From assembly GCA_947501105.1 (NCBI GenBank), contig CANMUP010000006.1:96214-160213 (forward strand): a stretch of 64,000 bases of DNA, written 5' to 3'. The notes beneath the pieces were generated by a model. That model had not been told where the DNA came from, ran no database searches, and worked only from the letters and a program-made list of their open reading frames with translations. The position numbers were made by a program, and so were the translations under genes. Shown here piece by piece: positions 1 to 9,073 of this stretch; positions within the stretch are counted from its first letter, which is position 1, and every line of letters starts with the position of its first letter. Source of the stretch: an uncultured Flaviramulus sp. (lineage in GTDB: Bacteria > Bacteroidota > Bacteroidia > Flavobacteriales > Flavobacteriaceae).

Positions 1-253
1 ACGTTGGATGATTAGGAATGATAATGCCGGTGTTGATTTTGGTATTTGGGAGAGCCTCTCTCCTACTCAATTATCTTGTCCTTTAGACGTACATTCTGGA
101 AATGTAGCCAGAAAATTGGGGTTATTAAAAAGAAAACAAAATGATGCCAAAGCATTACTAGAATTGGATACTGCACTTCGTAAGCTGGATGCAAAAGATC
201 CTGTTAAATATGATTTTGCTTTATTTGGACTGGGTGTGTTTGAAGGTTTTTAA
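1..253 (+). CDS. TIGR02757 family protein, C-terminal part
   Basis: The reading frame is open from base 2, so the start lies left of the window and only about the last 83 residues are present. The segments VDFGIWES, PLDVHSGNVARKLGLL and DPVKYDFALFGLGVFE are characteristic of the C-terminus of the TIGR02757 (DUF2400) family, common in Bacteroidota. The family looks related to helix-hairpin-helix DNA glycosylase-like folds, but no biochemical role is established that I know of. The stop is followed at once by a palindromic repeat element and a shared terminator hairpin. The family call is firm; the function is unknown. Confidence 0.85.
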   Translation, partial: RWMIRNDNAGVDFGIWESLSPTQLSCPLDVHSGNVARKLGLLKRKQNDAKALLELDTALRKLDAKDPVKYDFALFGLGVFEGF

Positions 254-254
254 T

Positions 255-334
255 TTGCGTTAGCGATTGAAACGGCATCCTTTTGCTTTTTTGCAAAAGA
301 TATAGTGTAAAGCGCGACCCTTTTGGGTAACGCC
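255..334 (+). repeat. Dispersed palindromic repeat, copy 1
   Basis: An intergenic element directly after a stop codon. It contains a hairpin CTTTTGC/GCAAAAG at 280-299, then GATATAG, then a second small hairpin ACCC-TTTT-GGGT near 317-328. A stretch of 33 bases, starting at CGGCATCC and ending at GATATAG, is identical to the element at 51138-51216. The position between genes and the palindromes suggest a REP-like element rather than a gene. Confidence 0.75.
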
Positions 335-375
335 ATAAAAAAAACGATTGACAAACTAATAGTTCATCAATCGTT
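335..375 (-). terminator. Rho-independent terminator, M61 peptidase gene
   Basis: Inverted repeat AACGATTGA (343-351) and TCAATCGTT (367-375). On the minus strand it is followed by a run of T (complement of the A run 336-344). It lies between two convergent genes and may also act in the plus direction, although the plus side has no T run. Confidence 0.75.
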
Positions 376-402
376 AATATTATATTGTAATTTAAAAAGC
401 AA

Positions 403-2295
403 TTAGCCTTTTAACCATGCTTCTCGTAATGATTTTTGTGCATCAGTAGCATTTTCTTTTGGTAAAATGCCTTTTCCTGTTGTATAAGTTTTAGTTGTTT
501 TTGTTTTAATGATAACTTCTTCTTCTCCTCTATTTAACACAACCTCTATATCTTTTCCTGGTTTCCAAGAAAATACCTCTTGCAAAATGGTATTGGCATT
601 TTGCAATGTTAACGCTGTTCCGTTAATAGATTTTATAACGTCGTTTGGTTGTGCACCATTGTCTGCCCAAAAACTATTTTTTAACACCATGTCTGTGAAA
701 AATATGGTTCCTTTTTGTCCATCCCCACTAACTATTGGCGCTCCATTCATTAATATGTAATTGGTTTCTACTTTACCTTCGCCGATTTTTAATCCTACTT
801 TTTCGAAAAATGTGTTATAGTTTATCGGTATATCGCCTATTACGTGATCGTTAAAGAAGGTTCTTAATGATGGATAAGTCATAGCCACAATTTCGTCTAT
901 AATTTTGTCATCATCAAACGGTTTGTTTTTTCCATATTTATTAGATAACTCTTTCATTAAAGATAAAATACCACGATTGCCATTACTTTCTTCACGCATT
1001 AAAATATCTATACACATACCAATTAAAGCGCCTTTTTGATAAACGTTTATATATTGATCTTTATATGGTGCTTTTAAAACATTTTCACTCATGATAGTAA
1101 AACTCATGGCGTCGTTCATTTGAGAGGCTGCTTGAATTTTACCCATCATTTTATTATAAAAGGAGGTTTCATCTACTAAACCTTCACTAATTTGAAATAG
1201 AGAGGCAAAATATTCTGTTACACCCTCATACATCCACAAATGCTTAGAGAATGTCGGGTTGTTATAATCGAAATAGTGTACATCTTCAGAGTGCACACTT
1301 AATGGGGTTACAATATGAAAAAACTCATGAGACACTACATCAATCATACCTTCATCAAGAGCTTCTTTGGACATTGACTCTGGCATAACTACTACGGTTG
1401 ATGTGTGATGCTCTAAAGCTCCAAAACCTTTTGGAGAAGTTTCTTTTCCATCAGATAAGTACAAATAAATGTCGTAACGTGGTGTGGTATTAACATCTCC
1501 TAAATAAGCTTTTTGAGCTTTCATCATATTATAAATCGTTTCTTTTAACGATTTAGCAGAATGCACTTTGTTTGGTGAATATACGCTCAAAACTATTTTA
1601 ATATCACCTACTAAAAACTCTTCAACATCCATATTTCCATACATCATTGGATTATCTGTAATGTCAAAATATCTAGGAGCAAAATAACTTGTTGTTGTGT
1701 TTTTACCATCCTCAGTTTGTTTAGAACCCATATTTTGTAATGCAGATGTGCGTGCTAAATCAGTTTTGGCTGTAACATCCAATTTATATTGATTATTTTT
1801 TAGTGAATCAAAATATCCAATAAAACCATGCAAATTCAACACATAATTGCTTTCTTCAATATTAGTCCCTGATGGCGAAAACGGAGTCTCTTTGCCTATA
1901 CCTCCTTCTGCCTCAATATCAAAAGTATCATTTACCAAATAGGTGATTTTATCAAGTTTAGTAGCATTAGCAATTGTCCAAGAATTGTCATCTGCTTTAG
2001 TAACTACCATTTCGTTTCCTTTATAATCTAAGGCTTTGAAATCATCAACATAACTTCCAAAATTACTTACCGAATAAGTCCCTTGTATAACTTTTGGTAG
2101 TCGATATGTTACCGTTTCAACCGTAAAACGCCCTGGATTAATTGTAACCGGAGCTTTATCATCTACAACATTATTTAAGTGTATTGCTGTTTCAATAGGT
2201 AAGCTTGTTGCTAAATCGTTAACATTATTTTTTGTTGAACCACAACTTGCTAGCAAAATACCAGCAAATAATGCAGTAAGTGTTCTATTCTTCAT
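403..2295 (-). CDS. M61 family metallopeptidase lipoprotein with PDZ domain
   Basis: A zinc aminopeptidase of the glycyl-aminopeptidase (M61) type. The N-terminus carries a lipoprotein signal with lipobox LASC (Cys18), so it is probably membrane-anchored outside the cytoplasm. The zinc motif HEFFH lies at residues 323-327, and the downstream glutamate is in WMYEGVTEYF (about 353-362). A PDZ-like segment sits at about 500-600 (GAQPNDVIKSINGTAL). The 630-residue length fits the family. It is a single gene, transcribed away from the glycosyltransferase gene at 2402. The substrate is not evident. The family assignment is strong, and the lipid anchoring is inferred from the lipobox. Confidence 0.88.
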   Translation of the reverse strand: MKNRTLTALFAGILLASCGSTKNNVNDLATSLPIETAIHLNNVVDDKAPVTINPGRFTVETVTYRLPKVIQGTYSVSNFGSYVDDFKALDYKGNEMVVTKADDNSWTIANATKLDKITYLVNDTFDIEAEGGIGKETPFSPSGTNIEESNYVLNLHGFIGYFDSLKNNQYKLDVTAKTDLARTSALQNMGSKQTEDGKNTTTSYFAPRYFDITDNPMMYGNMDVEEFLVGDIKIVLSVYSPNKVHSAKSLKETIYNMMKAQKAYLGDVNTTPRYDIYLYLSDGKETSPKGFGALEHHTSTVVVMPESMSKEALDEGMIDVVSHEFFHIVTPLSVHSEDVHYFDYNNPTFSKHLWMYEGVTEYFASLFQISEGLVDETSFYNKMMGKIQAASQMNDAMSFTIMSENVLKAPYKDQYINVYQKGALIGMCIDILMREESNGNRGILSLMKELSNKYGKNKPFDDDKIIDEIVAMTYPSLRTFFNDHVIGDIPINYNTFFEKVGLKIGEGKVETNYILMNGAPIVSGDGQKGTIFFTDMVLKNSFWADNGAQPNDVIKSINGTALTLQNANTILQEVFSWKPGKDIEVVLNRGEEEVIIKTKTTKTYTTGKGILPKENATDAQKSLREAWLKG

Positions 2296-2401
2296 CTCTT
2301 TTTAAATCTAAGTTCTGTTTAATGACGCCGAAAATACCATTATGTTACGACGTCCATTCTTAAGGTTCTGTTAAAAAAGAGGATTTATGTATATTCGTCG
2401 C

Positions 2402-3409
2402 ATGCAAAACCCCCTAATAAGTATATTAACGCCTTTTAAAAGCACAGAAGCATTTTTAGAAGATTGCCTAAATTCTATTTTAAAACAAACTTATAGCAAT
2501 TGGGAATTACTAATTGTAGACGATTCTTCTACCGATTCTAGCAATAAAATAGTTGAAGCATTTTCCAAAAAAGACAGTAGAATTATCCTTTTAAAGAATT
2601 CTGGAAGCGGTATTATTGATGCGTTAAAGCTTGCTTTAAACAAAAGCAACGGTGAACTTATTACAAGAATGGATAGTGATGATGTAATGCAACCCAACAA
2701 GCTAGAAGTGTTAGCAAATAAGCTTTTAACTCACGGGAGGAAACATGTTGCAATAGGTTTAGTAAATTATTTTTCTGAAGAAGGCATAAAAGGTGGTTAT
2801 AAAAATTATGAAACTTGGCTTAATAACTTAACAAAAAGAGGTGAAAATTATTCTGAGATTTATAAAGAATGTGTGATTCCTTCTCCTTGTTGGATGGTTT
2901 ACAGAAGTGATTTAATAGCTTGTAGTGCTTTTAACCCAAACACCTACCCAGAAGATTACGATTTAGCTTTCAGGTTCTATAAACATAATTATAACTGTAT
3001 TCCTTGTGATGAAGTAATACATAATTGGCGTGATTATAGTTCGCGAACTTCAAGAACGCATATACATTATGCCGAAAATCATTTTATAGATTTAAAGCTC
3101 CATTATTTTTTAGAACTAGATTATAATACAAATAAAAAGCTTGTGGTTTGGGGAGCAGGAAACAAAGGAAAAGTTATTGCTAAAAAACTGATTAAAGAAG
3201 ATATCTCATTTGATTGGATTTGTGATAACCCCAACAAAATTGGGCGCGATATTTACGGAAAAATATTATATCCTTTTAGTTTTTTAGCAACTATTAAAGA
3301 CCCACAAAGCATAATAACCGTAGCTAATAAAAGTGCACAAAAAGAGATCAGAGATTATATGAACAAATTAGAAATGAAGCCTATTGAAGATTATATTTTC
3401 TTTTGTTAA
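2402..3409 (+). CDS. Glycosyltransferase family 2 with C-terminal Rossmann-like domain
   Basis: The N-terminal two thirds is a GT-A fold: PLISILTPFK at the start, the nucleotide-binding acidic residues VDDSS near 39-43, and the metal motif DSDD at 91-94. A later PEDYDLAFRF segment (about 185) corresponds to the acceptor/catalytic-base region. From about residue 243 a second segment (VVWGAGNKGK) looks like a nucleotide-binding fold, a fusion I recall in some Bacteroidota GT2 proteins. I chose the ATG at 2402 because the family begins with the PLISI strand; an ATG at 2387 in the same frame would add five residues. The sugar donor and acceptor are unknown. It stands alone, divergent from the M61 gene. 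Confidence 0.8.
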   Translation: MQNPLISILTPFKSTEAFLEDCLNSILKQTYSNWELLIVDDSSTDSSNKIVEAFSKKDSRIILLKNSGSGIIDALKLALNKSNGELITRMDSDDVMQPNKLEVLANKLLTHGRKHVAIGLVNYFSEEGIKGGYKNYETWLNNLTKRGENYSEIYKECVIPSPCWMVYRSDLIACSAFNPNTYPEDYDLAFRFYKHNYNCIPCDEVIHNWRDYSSRTSRTHIHYAENHFIDLKLHYFLELDYNTNKKLVVWGAGNKGKVIAKKLIKEDISFDWICDNPNKIGRDIYGKILYPFSFLATIKDPQSIITVANKSAQKEIRDYMNKLEMKPIEDYIFFC

Positions 3410-3471
3410 TTAGGCGTAAGCATATTTAAAAATTCATTTGCATTTTCTATATTAGCACAATCTAAAATGCT

Positions 3472-5397
3472 ATGCAGTTTAAACACCCAGAACTTCTTTA
3501 CGCCCTATTCTTACTGCTAATTCCTATTATTGTTCATTTATTTCAACTCAGAAAGTTTAAAAAAGTGGCATTTACTAATGTGGCCTTTTTAAAAGAAGCT
3601 ACACTTAAAACACGTAAAAGTTCGCAAATAAAAAAATGGTTAATACTATGTACAAGATTATTACTGCTAGCTGCTATTATATTTGCATTTGCGCAACCAT
3701 TTACTTCAAAAATTGATGCTTTAAATATTAAAAAAGAAACTGTTATTTACTTAGATAACTCGTTTAGCATGCAAGCTAAAGGCAATAAAGGCGAGCTTTT
3801 AAAACGTGCTGTACAAGACATTATAAACAACGTACTAGAGAATGAAAACATCTCATTATTTACAAACGATGCTGTTTATAAAAACACAACCATTAAAGCT
3901 ATAAAAAATGATTTATTACAGCTAGATTACACAGCAAATGCTTTAAGTACTAAGGCTGCATTATTAAAAAGTAATACTTTTTTAAAAGACAAAACTAATA
4001 GCTTAAATAATATAATATTTATATCTGATTTTCAGAATGACACAAATAATTCAGGTATTAAAAAAGACTCACTCGTAAACTTACATTTTGTTAAACTACA
4101 GCCTGTAAACTTGAATAATATTTTTATTGATAGCTCTTATATTTCAAATATTTCGCCAACAAATATTGAGCTCACAGTACAATTAAAACAAAGCGGAGAA
4201 AATATAGAAAACGTACCAGTATCATTATTCAATAATGATAATTTAATAGCCAAAACCTCGGTAGAGCTTATTGATAAAGCTTCTGCAGTATTTGCACTTC
4301 CCATTAATAATTCTATTAAAGGAAAAATTACCATTGATGATATCAATTTGCGGTTTGATAATAGTCTATATTTTAGTATAAACAACGGGTCAAAAATTAA
4401 CGTATTATCTATAAATGAAAATGACGATTCATTTTTAAAACGTATATACAATGCTGTAGAGTTTAGTTACACATCTACTTCAACCAATCAATTAAATTAT
4501 AACCTTATAGATAACCAACATCTTATTATTTTAAATGAATTAAACACTATTCCTAATGCATTAATTTCTGCTATTAAAGCTTTTACAAGCCAAGGTGGAT
4601 CGTTAATTGTTATTCCTTCAAAAGACATTACAAAGTCATCTTATAATACCTTACTTTCAAACTACGCAACTTCATTTAACAATTTAATAGAAACTGAAAA
4701 ACAAATTACAAGTATAAATTACTCACACCCTTTATACAGTAAAGACGTATTTGAGAAACAAGTGCGTAATTTTCAATATCCAAAAGTAAATAGCTTTTAT
4801 AATGTCTCTTCAAATGGAGCTTCAGCAGTTTTAAGTTATGAGGATGACAATGCTTTTTTATATCAAAATAAAAATACTTTTATATTCACTACTTCTTTAA
4901 ATAGTGATAATTCAAATTTTAAAAATTCGCCATTAATTGTTCCAACACTTTACAATATTGCAAAATTCAGCTTTAAAATCCCGCAATTATATTACACTAT
5001 TGGTGAAGAAAACAGGTTTGATGTTGATACTCAATTACAACAAGATGATATTTTATCATTAGTAAATAACGAGATAAATATTATCCCAAAACAGCAATAT
5101 TTCAATAACAAAGTAGTAATCAACACTTCTGAAAATCCTTCATTATCTGGGACATACTCAATAAAAAACAGGAGTGAAAATATTGCAAACGTTAGTTATA
5201 ATTACAATAGAAATGAAAGCCATTTAGTTTACAATAATCTTTCAAATTTAAAAGATGTGACAGTGAGTGATTCTGTTACTGAAATTTTTGATACTATAAA
5301 AAGTGACTCAAAAATTAATGCCTTATGGAAATGGTTTGTTATTTTTGCACTAGCGTTATTGATTATTGAAATGCTCATCTTAAAATATTTTAAATGA
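3472..5397 (+). CDS. BatA domain-containing membrane protein
   Basis: The N-terminal 80 residues match the BatA/aerotolerance N-terminal domain (PF07584): a first membrane segment around 8-26, the FKKVAFTNVAFL motif, and a second segment at 57-77. A von Willebrand A-like region follows with a MIDAS-like DNSFS at about 95-99. The C-terminus has another membrane helix at 620-640. It is therefore an inner-membrane protein with a large extracytoplasmic part. Related proteins occur in Bat operons of Bacteroidota, but the adjacent Bat genes and the MoxR ATPase are absent here, so this is a solitary paralogue. It overlaps the next gene by four bases (ATGA), indicating coupled translation. Confidence 0.8.
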   Translation: MQFKHPELLYALFLLLIPIIVHLFQLRKFKKVAFTNVAFLKEATLKTRKSSQIKKWLILCTRLLLLAAIIFAFAQPFTSKIDALNIKKETVIYLDNSFSMQAKGNKGELLKRAVQDIINNVLENENISLFTNDAVYKNTTIKAIKNDLLQLDYTANALSTKAALLKSNTFLKDKTNSLNNIIFISDFQNDTNNSGIKKDSLVNLHFVKLQPVNLNNIFIDSSYISNISPTNIELTVQLKQSGENIENVPVSLFNNDNLIAKTSVELIDKASAVFALPINNSIKGKITIDDINLRFDNSLYFSINNGSKINVLSINENDDSFLKRIYNAVEFSYTSTSTNQLNYNLIDNQHLIILNELNTIPNALISAIKAFTSQGGSLIVIPSKDITKSSYNTLLSNYATSFNNLIETEKQITSINYSHPLYSKDVFEKQVRNFQYPKVNSFYNVSSNGASAVLSYEDDNAFLYQNKNTFIFTTSLNSDNSNFKNSPLIVPTLYNIAKFSFKIPQLYYTIGEENRFDVDTQLQQDDILSLVNNEINIIPKQQYFNNKVVINTSENPSLSGTYSIKNRSENIANVSYNYNRNESHLVYNNLSNLKDVTVSDSVTEIFDTIKSDSKINALWKWFVIFALALLIIEMLILKYFK

Positions 5398-6650
5398 ACA
5401 TACTTATAAAGTCTGCTACAATTATAGATTCTAAAAGTGAGTTTCACAACACAACTCAGGATTTATTAATTGAAAAAGGTGTGATTTCAAAAGTTGGAAA
5501 AAACCTAAAAAACCCAAAAAATTATCGAGAAATAAAATTAGATAACCTACACATATCTCAAGGTTGGTTTGATAGTAGTGTGTGTTTTGGAGAACCTGGT
5601 TTTGAAGAGCGTGACACCATTGTTAACGGGCTTAAAACTGCAGCTGGGTCTGGTTTTACAACAGTAGCCATGAATGCTAACACAAACCCTGTAATAGATT
5701 CGAATTCTGATATCACATTTGTAAACTCAAAATCAGCCAACAATGCGGTGTCTCTATTACCAATTGGCGCGCTTACCGTAAATAGCAAAGGGGAAGATTT
5801 AGCAGAATTATTTGACATGAAAAATGCTGGATCTGTAGCTTTTTATGATTACAAAAAGCCAATTTCCAATCCTAATTTAATGAAGATAGCATTGCAATAT
5901 GCTAGCAATTTTGGTGGTTTGGTTTGCTCATTTCCGCAAGAAAATAAAATTTCTGGGCATGGTGTTATGAATGAAAACATAACAAGTACATCTTTAGGTT
6001 TAAAAGGTAACCCTGCTTTAGCAGAGGAATTACAGATAACTCGTGATTTATTTTTATTAGAATATACAGGCGGAAAATTACATATTCCAACCATTTCAAC
6101 AGCAAAATCTGTTGAATTAATTAGAGATGCTAAAAAGAAAAAACTAGATGTAAGTTGCAGTGTAGCCATCCATAATCTATATTTTACTGATGATGCTTTA
6201 ACGGATTTTAATACACATTTTAAGGTTTTACCACCATTACGGATACAACGAGATGTTGACGCTTTAATTGAAGGTATTAAAGACGGCACAATAGATATGG
6301 TTACTAGTGATCATAACCCCATAGATGTTGAGCAAAAGAAGGTAGAGTTTGATCATGCAAATTATGGCACTATTGGACTTGAATCGGCTTTTGGAGCTTT
6401 ACAAAATATCTTTACAACTAAAAAAACGATTGAAATTTTAACCAAAGGAAAGTCTCGTTTTGGGTTAGAACAAACCCCAATTAATATTGATAATGCAGTT
6501 AATATTTCACTTTTTAATCCAGATTCAAAATACACTTTTACAAAAAAAGATATTATTTCGAAATCTAAAAATACCATTTTTGAAAACGAAACTTTAAAAG
6601 GGAAAGTTTATGGCATTATTTCAAATAATAAAGTTTCTATAAAATCATAA
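5394..6650 (+). CDS. Dihydroorotase-like amidohydrolase, degenerate metal site
   Basis: The overall layout is that of dihydroorotase (pyrimidine synthesis, carbamoyl aspartate to dihydroorotate), 418 residues. The region that should read DxHVHxREPG instead reads D60-S-S-V-C-F-G-E-P-G, so both zinc-binding histidines and the arginine are replaced. LHIPTIST keeps the first but not the second histidine of the usual HxxH, AIHNLYFTD keeps one histidine, and VTSDHNP keeps the catalytic-type aspartate. This resembles non-catalytic dihydroorotase homologues that act as structural partners of aspartate transcarbamoylase, but it could also be a divergent active enzyme. The gene is translationally coupled to the upstream BatA gene. 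Confidence 0.8.
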   Translation: MNILIKSATIIDSKSEFHNTTQDLLIEKGVISKVGKNLKNPKNYREIKLDNLHISQGWFDSSVCFGEPGFEERDTIVNGLKTAAGSGFTTVAMNANTNPVIDSNSDITFVNSKSANNAVSLLPIGALTVNSKGEDLAELFDMKNAGSVAFYDYKKPISNPNLMKIALQYASNFGGLVCSFPQENKISGHGVMNENITSTSLGLKGNPALAEELQITRDLFLLEYTGGKLHIPTISTAKSVELIRDAKKKKLDVSCSVAIHNLYFTDDALTDFNTHFKVLPPLRIQRDVDALIEGIKDGTIDMVTSDHNPIDVEQKKVEFDHANYGTIGLESAFGALQNIFTTKKTIEILTKGKSRFGLEQTPINIDNAVNISLFNPDSKYTFTKKDIISKSKNTIFENETLKGKVYGIISNNKVSIKS

Positions 6651-6652
6651 TC

Positions 6653-6985
6653 ATGACAAAACAAGATATTAAAGACGGCAAAGGCATAGCTATTGTTAGT
6701 TATTTAGCTATTATAGGTATCATCATTGCATATTTTTTAAATAACGATAAAAAAAATCCGTTTACCAGTTTCCACATAAGGCAATCTATTGGTCTGTGGC
6801 TTATGTTTCATTTACTTGGTTTTGTTGCTACTTCTTTTGATAGTTGGGGTGTGACCTCTGGTTTTTACTTGTTTTTTTGTGTTCTTTTTATTTATGGTTT
6901 AATCGGTGCTATTAGTGGTAAAGCTCAAACTATACCTATATTAGGTGAGTTATTTCAAAAATGGTTTAGTAATATAGGCAGATAA
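6653..6985 (+). CDS. Small DUF4870-like membrane protein
   Basis: A 110-residue protein with three hydrophobic segments (about 11-29, 45-62 and 67-88). The sequence FTSFHIRQSIGLWL is the hallmark of the DUF4870/TIC20-like small membrane family, and an IPILGELFQKW end is typical of Bacteroidota versions. Its function is unknown. It starts two bases after the dihydroorotase-like gene and ends directly before the esterase gene, so it is part of one operon. Confidence 0.7.
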   Translation: MTKQDIKDGKGIAIVSYLAIIGIIIAYFLNNDKKNPFTSFHIRQSIGLWLMFHLLGFVATSFDSWGVTSGFYLFFCVLFIYGLIGAISGKAQTIPILGELFQKWFSNIGR

Positions 6986-7642
6986 ATGATAAATACTTCA
7001 CTCTCTTTACAACACATAATTCGTAAATCTACTTTAACAGAAAATGCACCATTATTAATTATGATGCATGGGTATGGCAGTGATGAAAATGACTTATTTT
7101 CATTCGCTAACGAATTACCAGAAGAGTTGTTTATTATTTCTGTAAAAGCGCCCTACCCTATGCAACCGTATGGTAATGCTTGGTATGCTATTAATTTTGA
7201 TGCAGATAAAGGTAAATGGAACGACAACGAGCAGGCTAAAGAATCACTCAATTTAATCGCTACTTTTATTGACGAAGCCGTAAACAATTATCCAGTAAAT
7301 AAAAATAATGTTTCACTTTTAGGTTTTAGTCAGGGTTCCATTTTAAGTCATGCAGTTGCATTAACTTATCCAGAAAAAGTAAAGAATATTATTGCACTTA
7401 GTGGATATATCAATCATGATATTCTTCCTGAAAATATAAAGCAAAAAGATTACTCTAATTTAGATTTTTATTGCTCACATGGAAATGTCGACCAAGTTAT
7501 TCCTGTTGATTGGGCAAGACAAACTTCACCATTTTTAAATTCATTAAATATTAAAAACATCTATTCAGAATTCCCAGTTGGCCATGGAGTTGCACCACAA
7601 AATTTTTATGAATTTAAAGATTGGTTAAGTAACAGGATTTAG
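6986..7642 (+). CDS. Alpha/beta hydrolase, phospholipase/carboxylesterase family
   Basis: A 218-residue cytoplasmic serine hydrolase of the YpfH/acyl-protein-thioesterase-like family (PF02230). The oxyanion segment is MMHGYGSDEND (27-37), the nucleophile is Ser116 in GFSQGS, the acid is Asp169 in HGNVDQVIP, and the histidine is His200 in VGHGV. No signal peptide is visible. Its start codon directly abuts the previous stop, so it is the last gene of the 3472-7642 run. The natural ester substrate cannot be predicted. Confidence 0.85.
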   Translation: MINTSLSLQHIIRKSTLTENAPLLIMMHGYGSDENDLFSFANELPEELFIISVKAPYPMQPYGNAWYAINFDADKGKWNDNEQAKESLNLIATFIDEAVNNYPVNKNNVSLLGFSQGSILSHAVALTYPEKVKNIIALSGYINHDILPENIKQKDYSNLDFYCSHGNVDQVIPVDWARQTSPFLNSLNIKNIYSEFPVGHGVAPQNFYEFKDWLSNRI

Positions 7643-7743
7643 CAATATTGTCTAAGTGAAATTTAAATAATTGTTAGAGGATTCTTAGTTATATCACAAA
7701 TATTCAATAATATTTAATTAATTAAGTGCTATTTTATAATAGT

Positions 7744-7751
7744 TATATTTG
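7744..7751 (+). promoter_or_regulatory. Candidate -7 promoter element
   Basis: TATATTTG matches the Bacteroidota -7 consensus TAnnTTTG and lies 58 bases before the exported sugar locus. No TTG is present at the expected upstream distance, so support is weak. Confidence 0.3.
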
Positions 7752-7809
7752 TATTTATTGAAACTATTTTACTATTTCATTCAATTTTTATTTCAAGAAT
7801 ATATTGTAA

Positions 7810-9060
7810 ATGAAATCATATTTATATTTCTTTTTTTTTGTTTTCTATCTATATAGTTGTGATCATGAAATGATTAGCTTTAATGTAAACTCTGGGGCAT
7901 ACAATCGATTAGATAGTCCTGTTTTTTTGGATTATAGTTTTATAAAAAACAAAAAAGCTATTGAAAACCTTCAATTAGTTGAAATTGTTCAAGGTGATTA
8001 TAAAAGCATTCCTTCTCAATTAAATAAACAAACAGAACAACTTTGGTTTGTATTAAATGGATTTACTCCAAAAGAAACAAAGCGAGAATTTGCACTTGTC
8101 AAGAAACCAAAAAAAAGCAAAGACACTCAAATTAAAATCTTTAAAAAAAATGGAGGGCTGCTATTATCATTTAATAACAACCCCATTTTAAATTATCAAT
8201 TTGAAATTACCTATCCAACCGAAGGTGTTAATGAGAAATATAAAAAATCTGGCTTTTTACATCCAGTATATTCTCCTGGAGGAGAAGTGCTAACCAGAAT
8301 TCAAGCACCAGATCATTACCATCATTATGGCATCTGGGGACCTTGGACAAAAACTCATATTGATGGTCGATCTGTAGATTTTTGGAACTTGGGGGACGAG
8401 CAGGGAACCGTTTTATTTAAATCGTTTTTAAACGAAACTCAAGGTGATATTTATAGTAGTTTTACCGCATTACAAGAACACATAGATTTTGGAGCTGAAG
8501 AAAAAAACAGAGTTGCAATAAATGAAGAATTGGAGGTGAAAGTTTGGAATATAGGAATTGAGAATAAATTTTGGTTGGTTGATTACACTACAAAAATTAG
8601 AAGCCCTTTAGATTCAGGGATCCTTTTTGGTGCATATCGTTATGGCGGAGGAATTGGATTTAGAGCAACTGAAAAATGGCATAAAGACAATACATCTGTA
8701 TTAACATCAGAAGGAAAAGATCGTTTATCCGCAGATGGGAGTTCTGCTAAATGGGCAATAATTGAAGGGGAATCTAAAACTAAAGAAGGTAGAAGTGGTA
8801 TCTTGTTCATGGGATTTCCAGATAATAAAGAATTTCCAGAACCCATGAGGGTTTGGCCAATAGATGCTAATGGAGGAAGAGGCGATATGTTTTTTGAATT
8901 TTGTCCGATTCGTCATGTAGAATGGAAAATAGAAAGTAAAAAAGAATATAGCTTAAGTTACCGTTTGCTTATTTTTGATGGAGAAATTACAGCAGAACAA
9001 GCTGAAATGTACTGGCAAGGTTATGCAAACCCACCAAATGCAACGATAATATCTAAATAA
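7810..9060 (+). CDS. DUF6807 (PmoA-like) lipoprotein
   Basis: A 416-residue protein whose N-terminus is a lipoprotein signal ending in LYSC (Cys17). The core contains PVYSPGGEVLTR followed by a histidine-rich APDHYHHYGIW motif and VDFWNLG, which identify the family first named after methane oxygenase PmoA (PF14100/DUF6807). Despite that name it is unrelated to methane oxidation; members cluster with sugar catabolism genes in Bacteroidota and Planctomycetota. The conserved histidines suggest a metal or substrate site. It is the first gene of a four-gene exported locus, 13 bases before the ThuA-like gene. The reaction is unknown. Confidence 0.78.
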   Translation: MKSYLYFFFFVFYLYSCDHEMISFNVNSGAYNRLDSPVFLDYSFIKNKKAIENLQLVEIVQGDYKSIPSQLNKQTEQLWFVLNGFTPKETKREFALVKKPKKSKDTQIKIFKKNGGLLLSFNNNPILNYQFEITYPTEGVNEKYKKSGFLHPVYSPGGEVLTRIQAPDHYHHYGIWGPWTKTHIDGRSVDFWNLGDEQGTVLFKSFLNETQGDIYSSFTALQEHIDFGAEEKNRVAINEELEVKVWNIGIENKFWLVDYTTKIRSPLDSGILFGAYRYGGGIGFRATEKWHKDNTSVLTSEGKDRLSADGSSAKWAIIEGESKTKEGRSGILFMGFPDNKEFPEPMRVWPIDANGGRGDMFFEFCPIRHVEWKIESKKEYSLSYRLLIFDGEITAEQAEMYWQGYANPPNATIISK

Positions 9061-9073
9061 TTTAAATGAAAAA

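Noticed and set aside
2390..2397. TATATTCG as a second promoter class, with similar boxes before icd and the M61 gene
   Set aside because: Only three or four loose matches in AT-rich spacers without a consistent -33 element; not enough to claim a motif.
5849..6289. 146-residue ORF on the minus strand
   Set aside because: Antisense to the dihydroorotase-like gene; composition is what reverse translation of that gene gives, with no signature.
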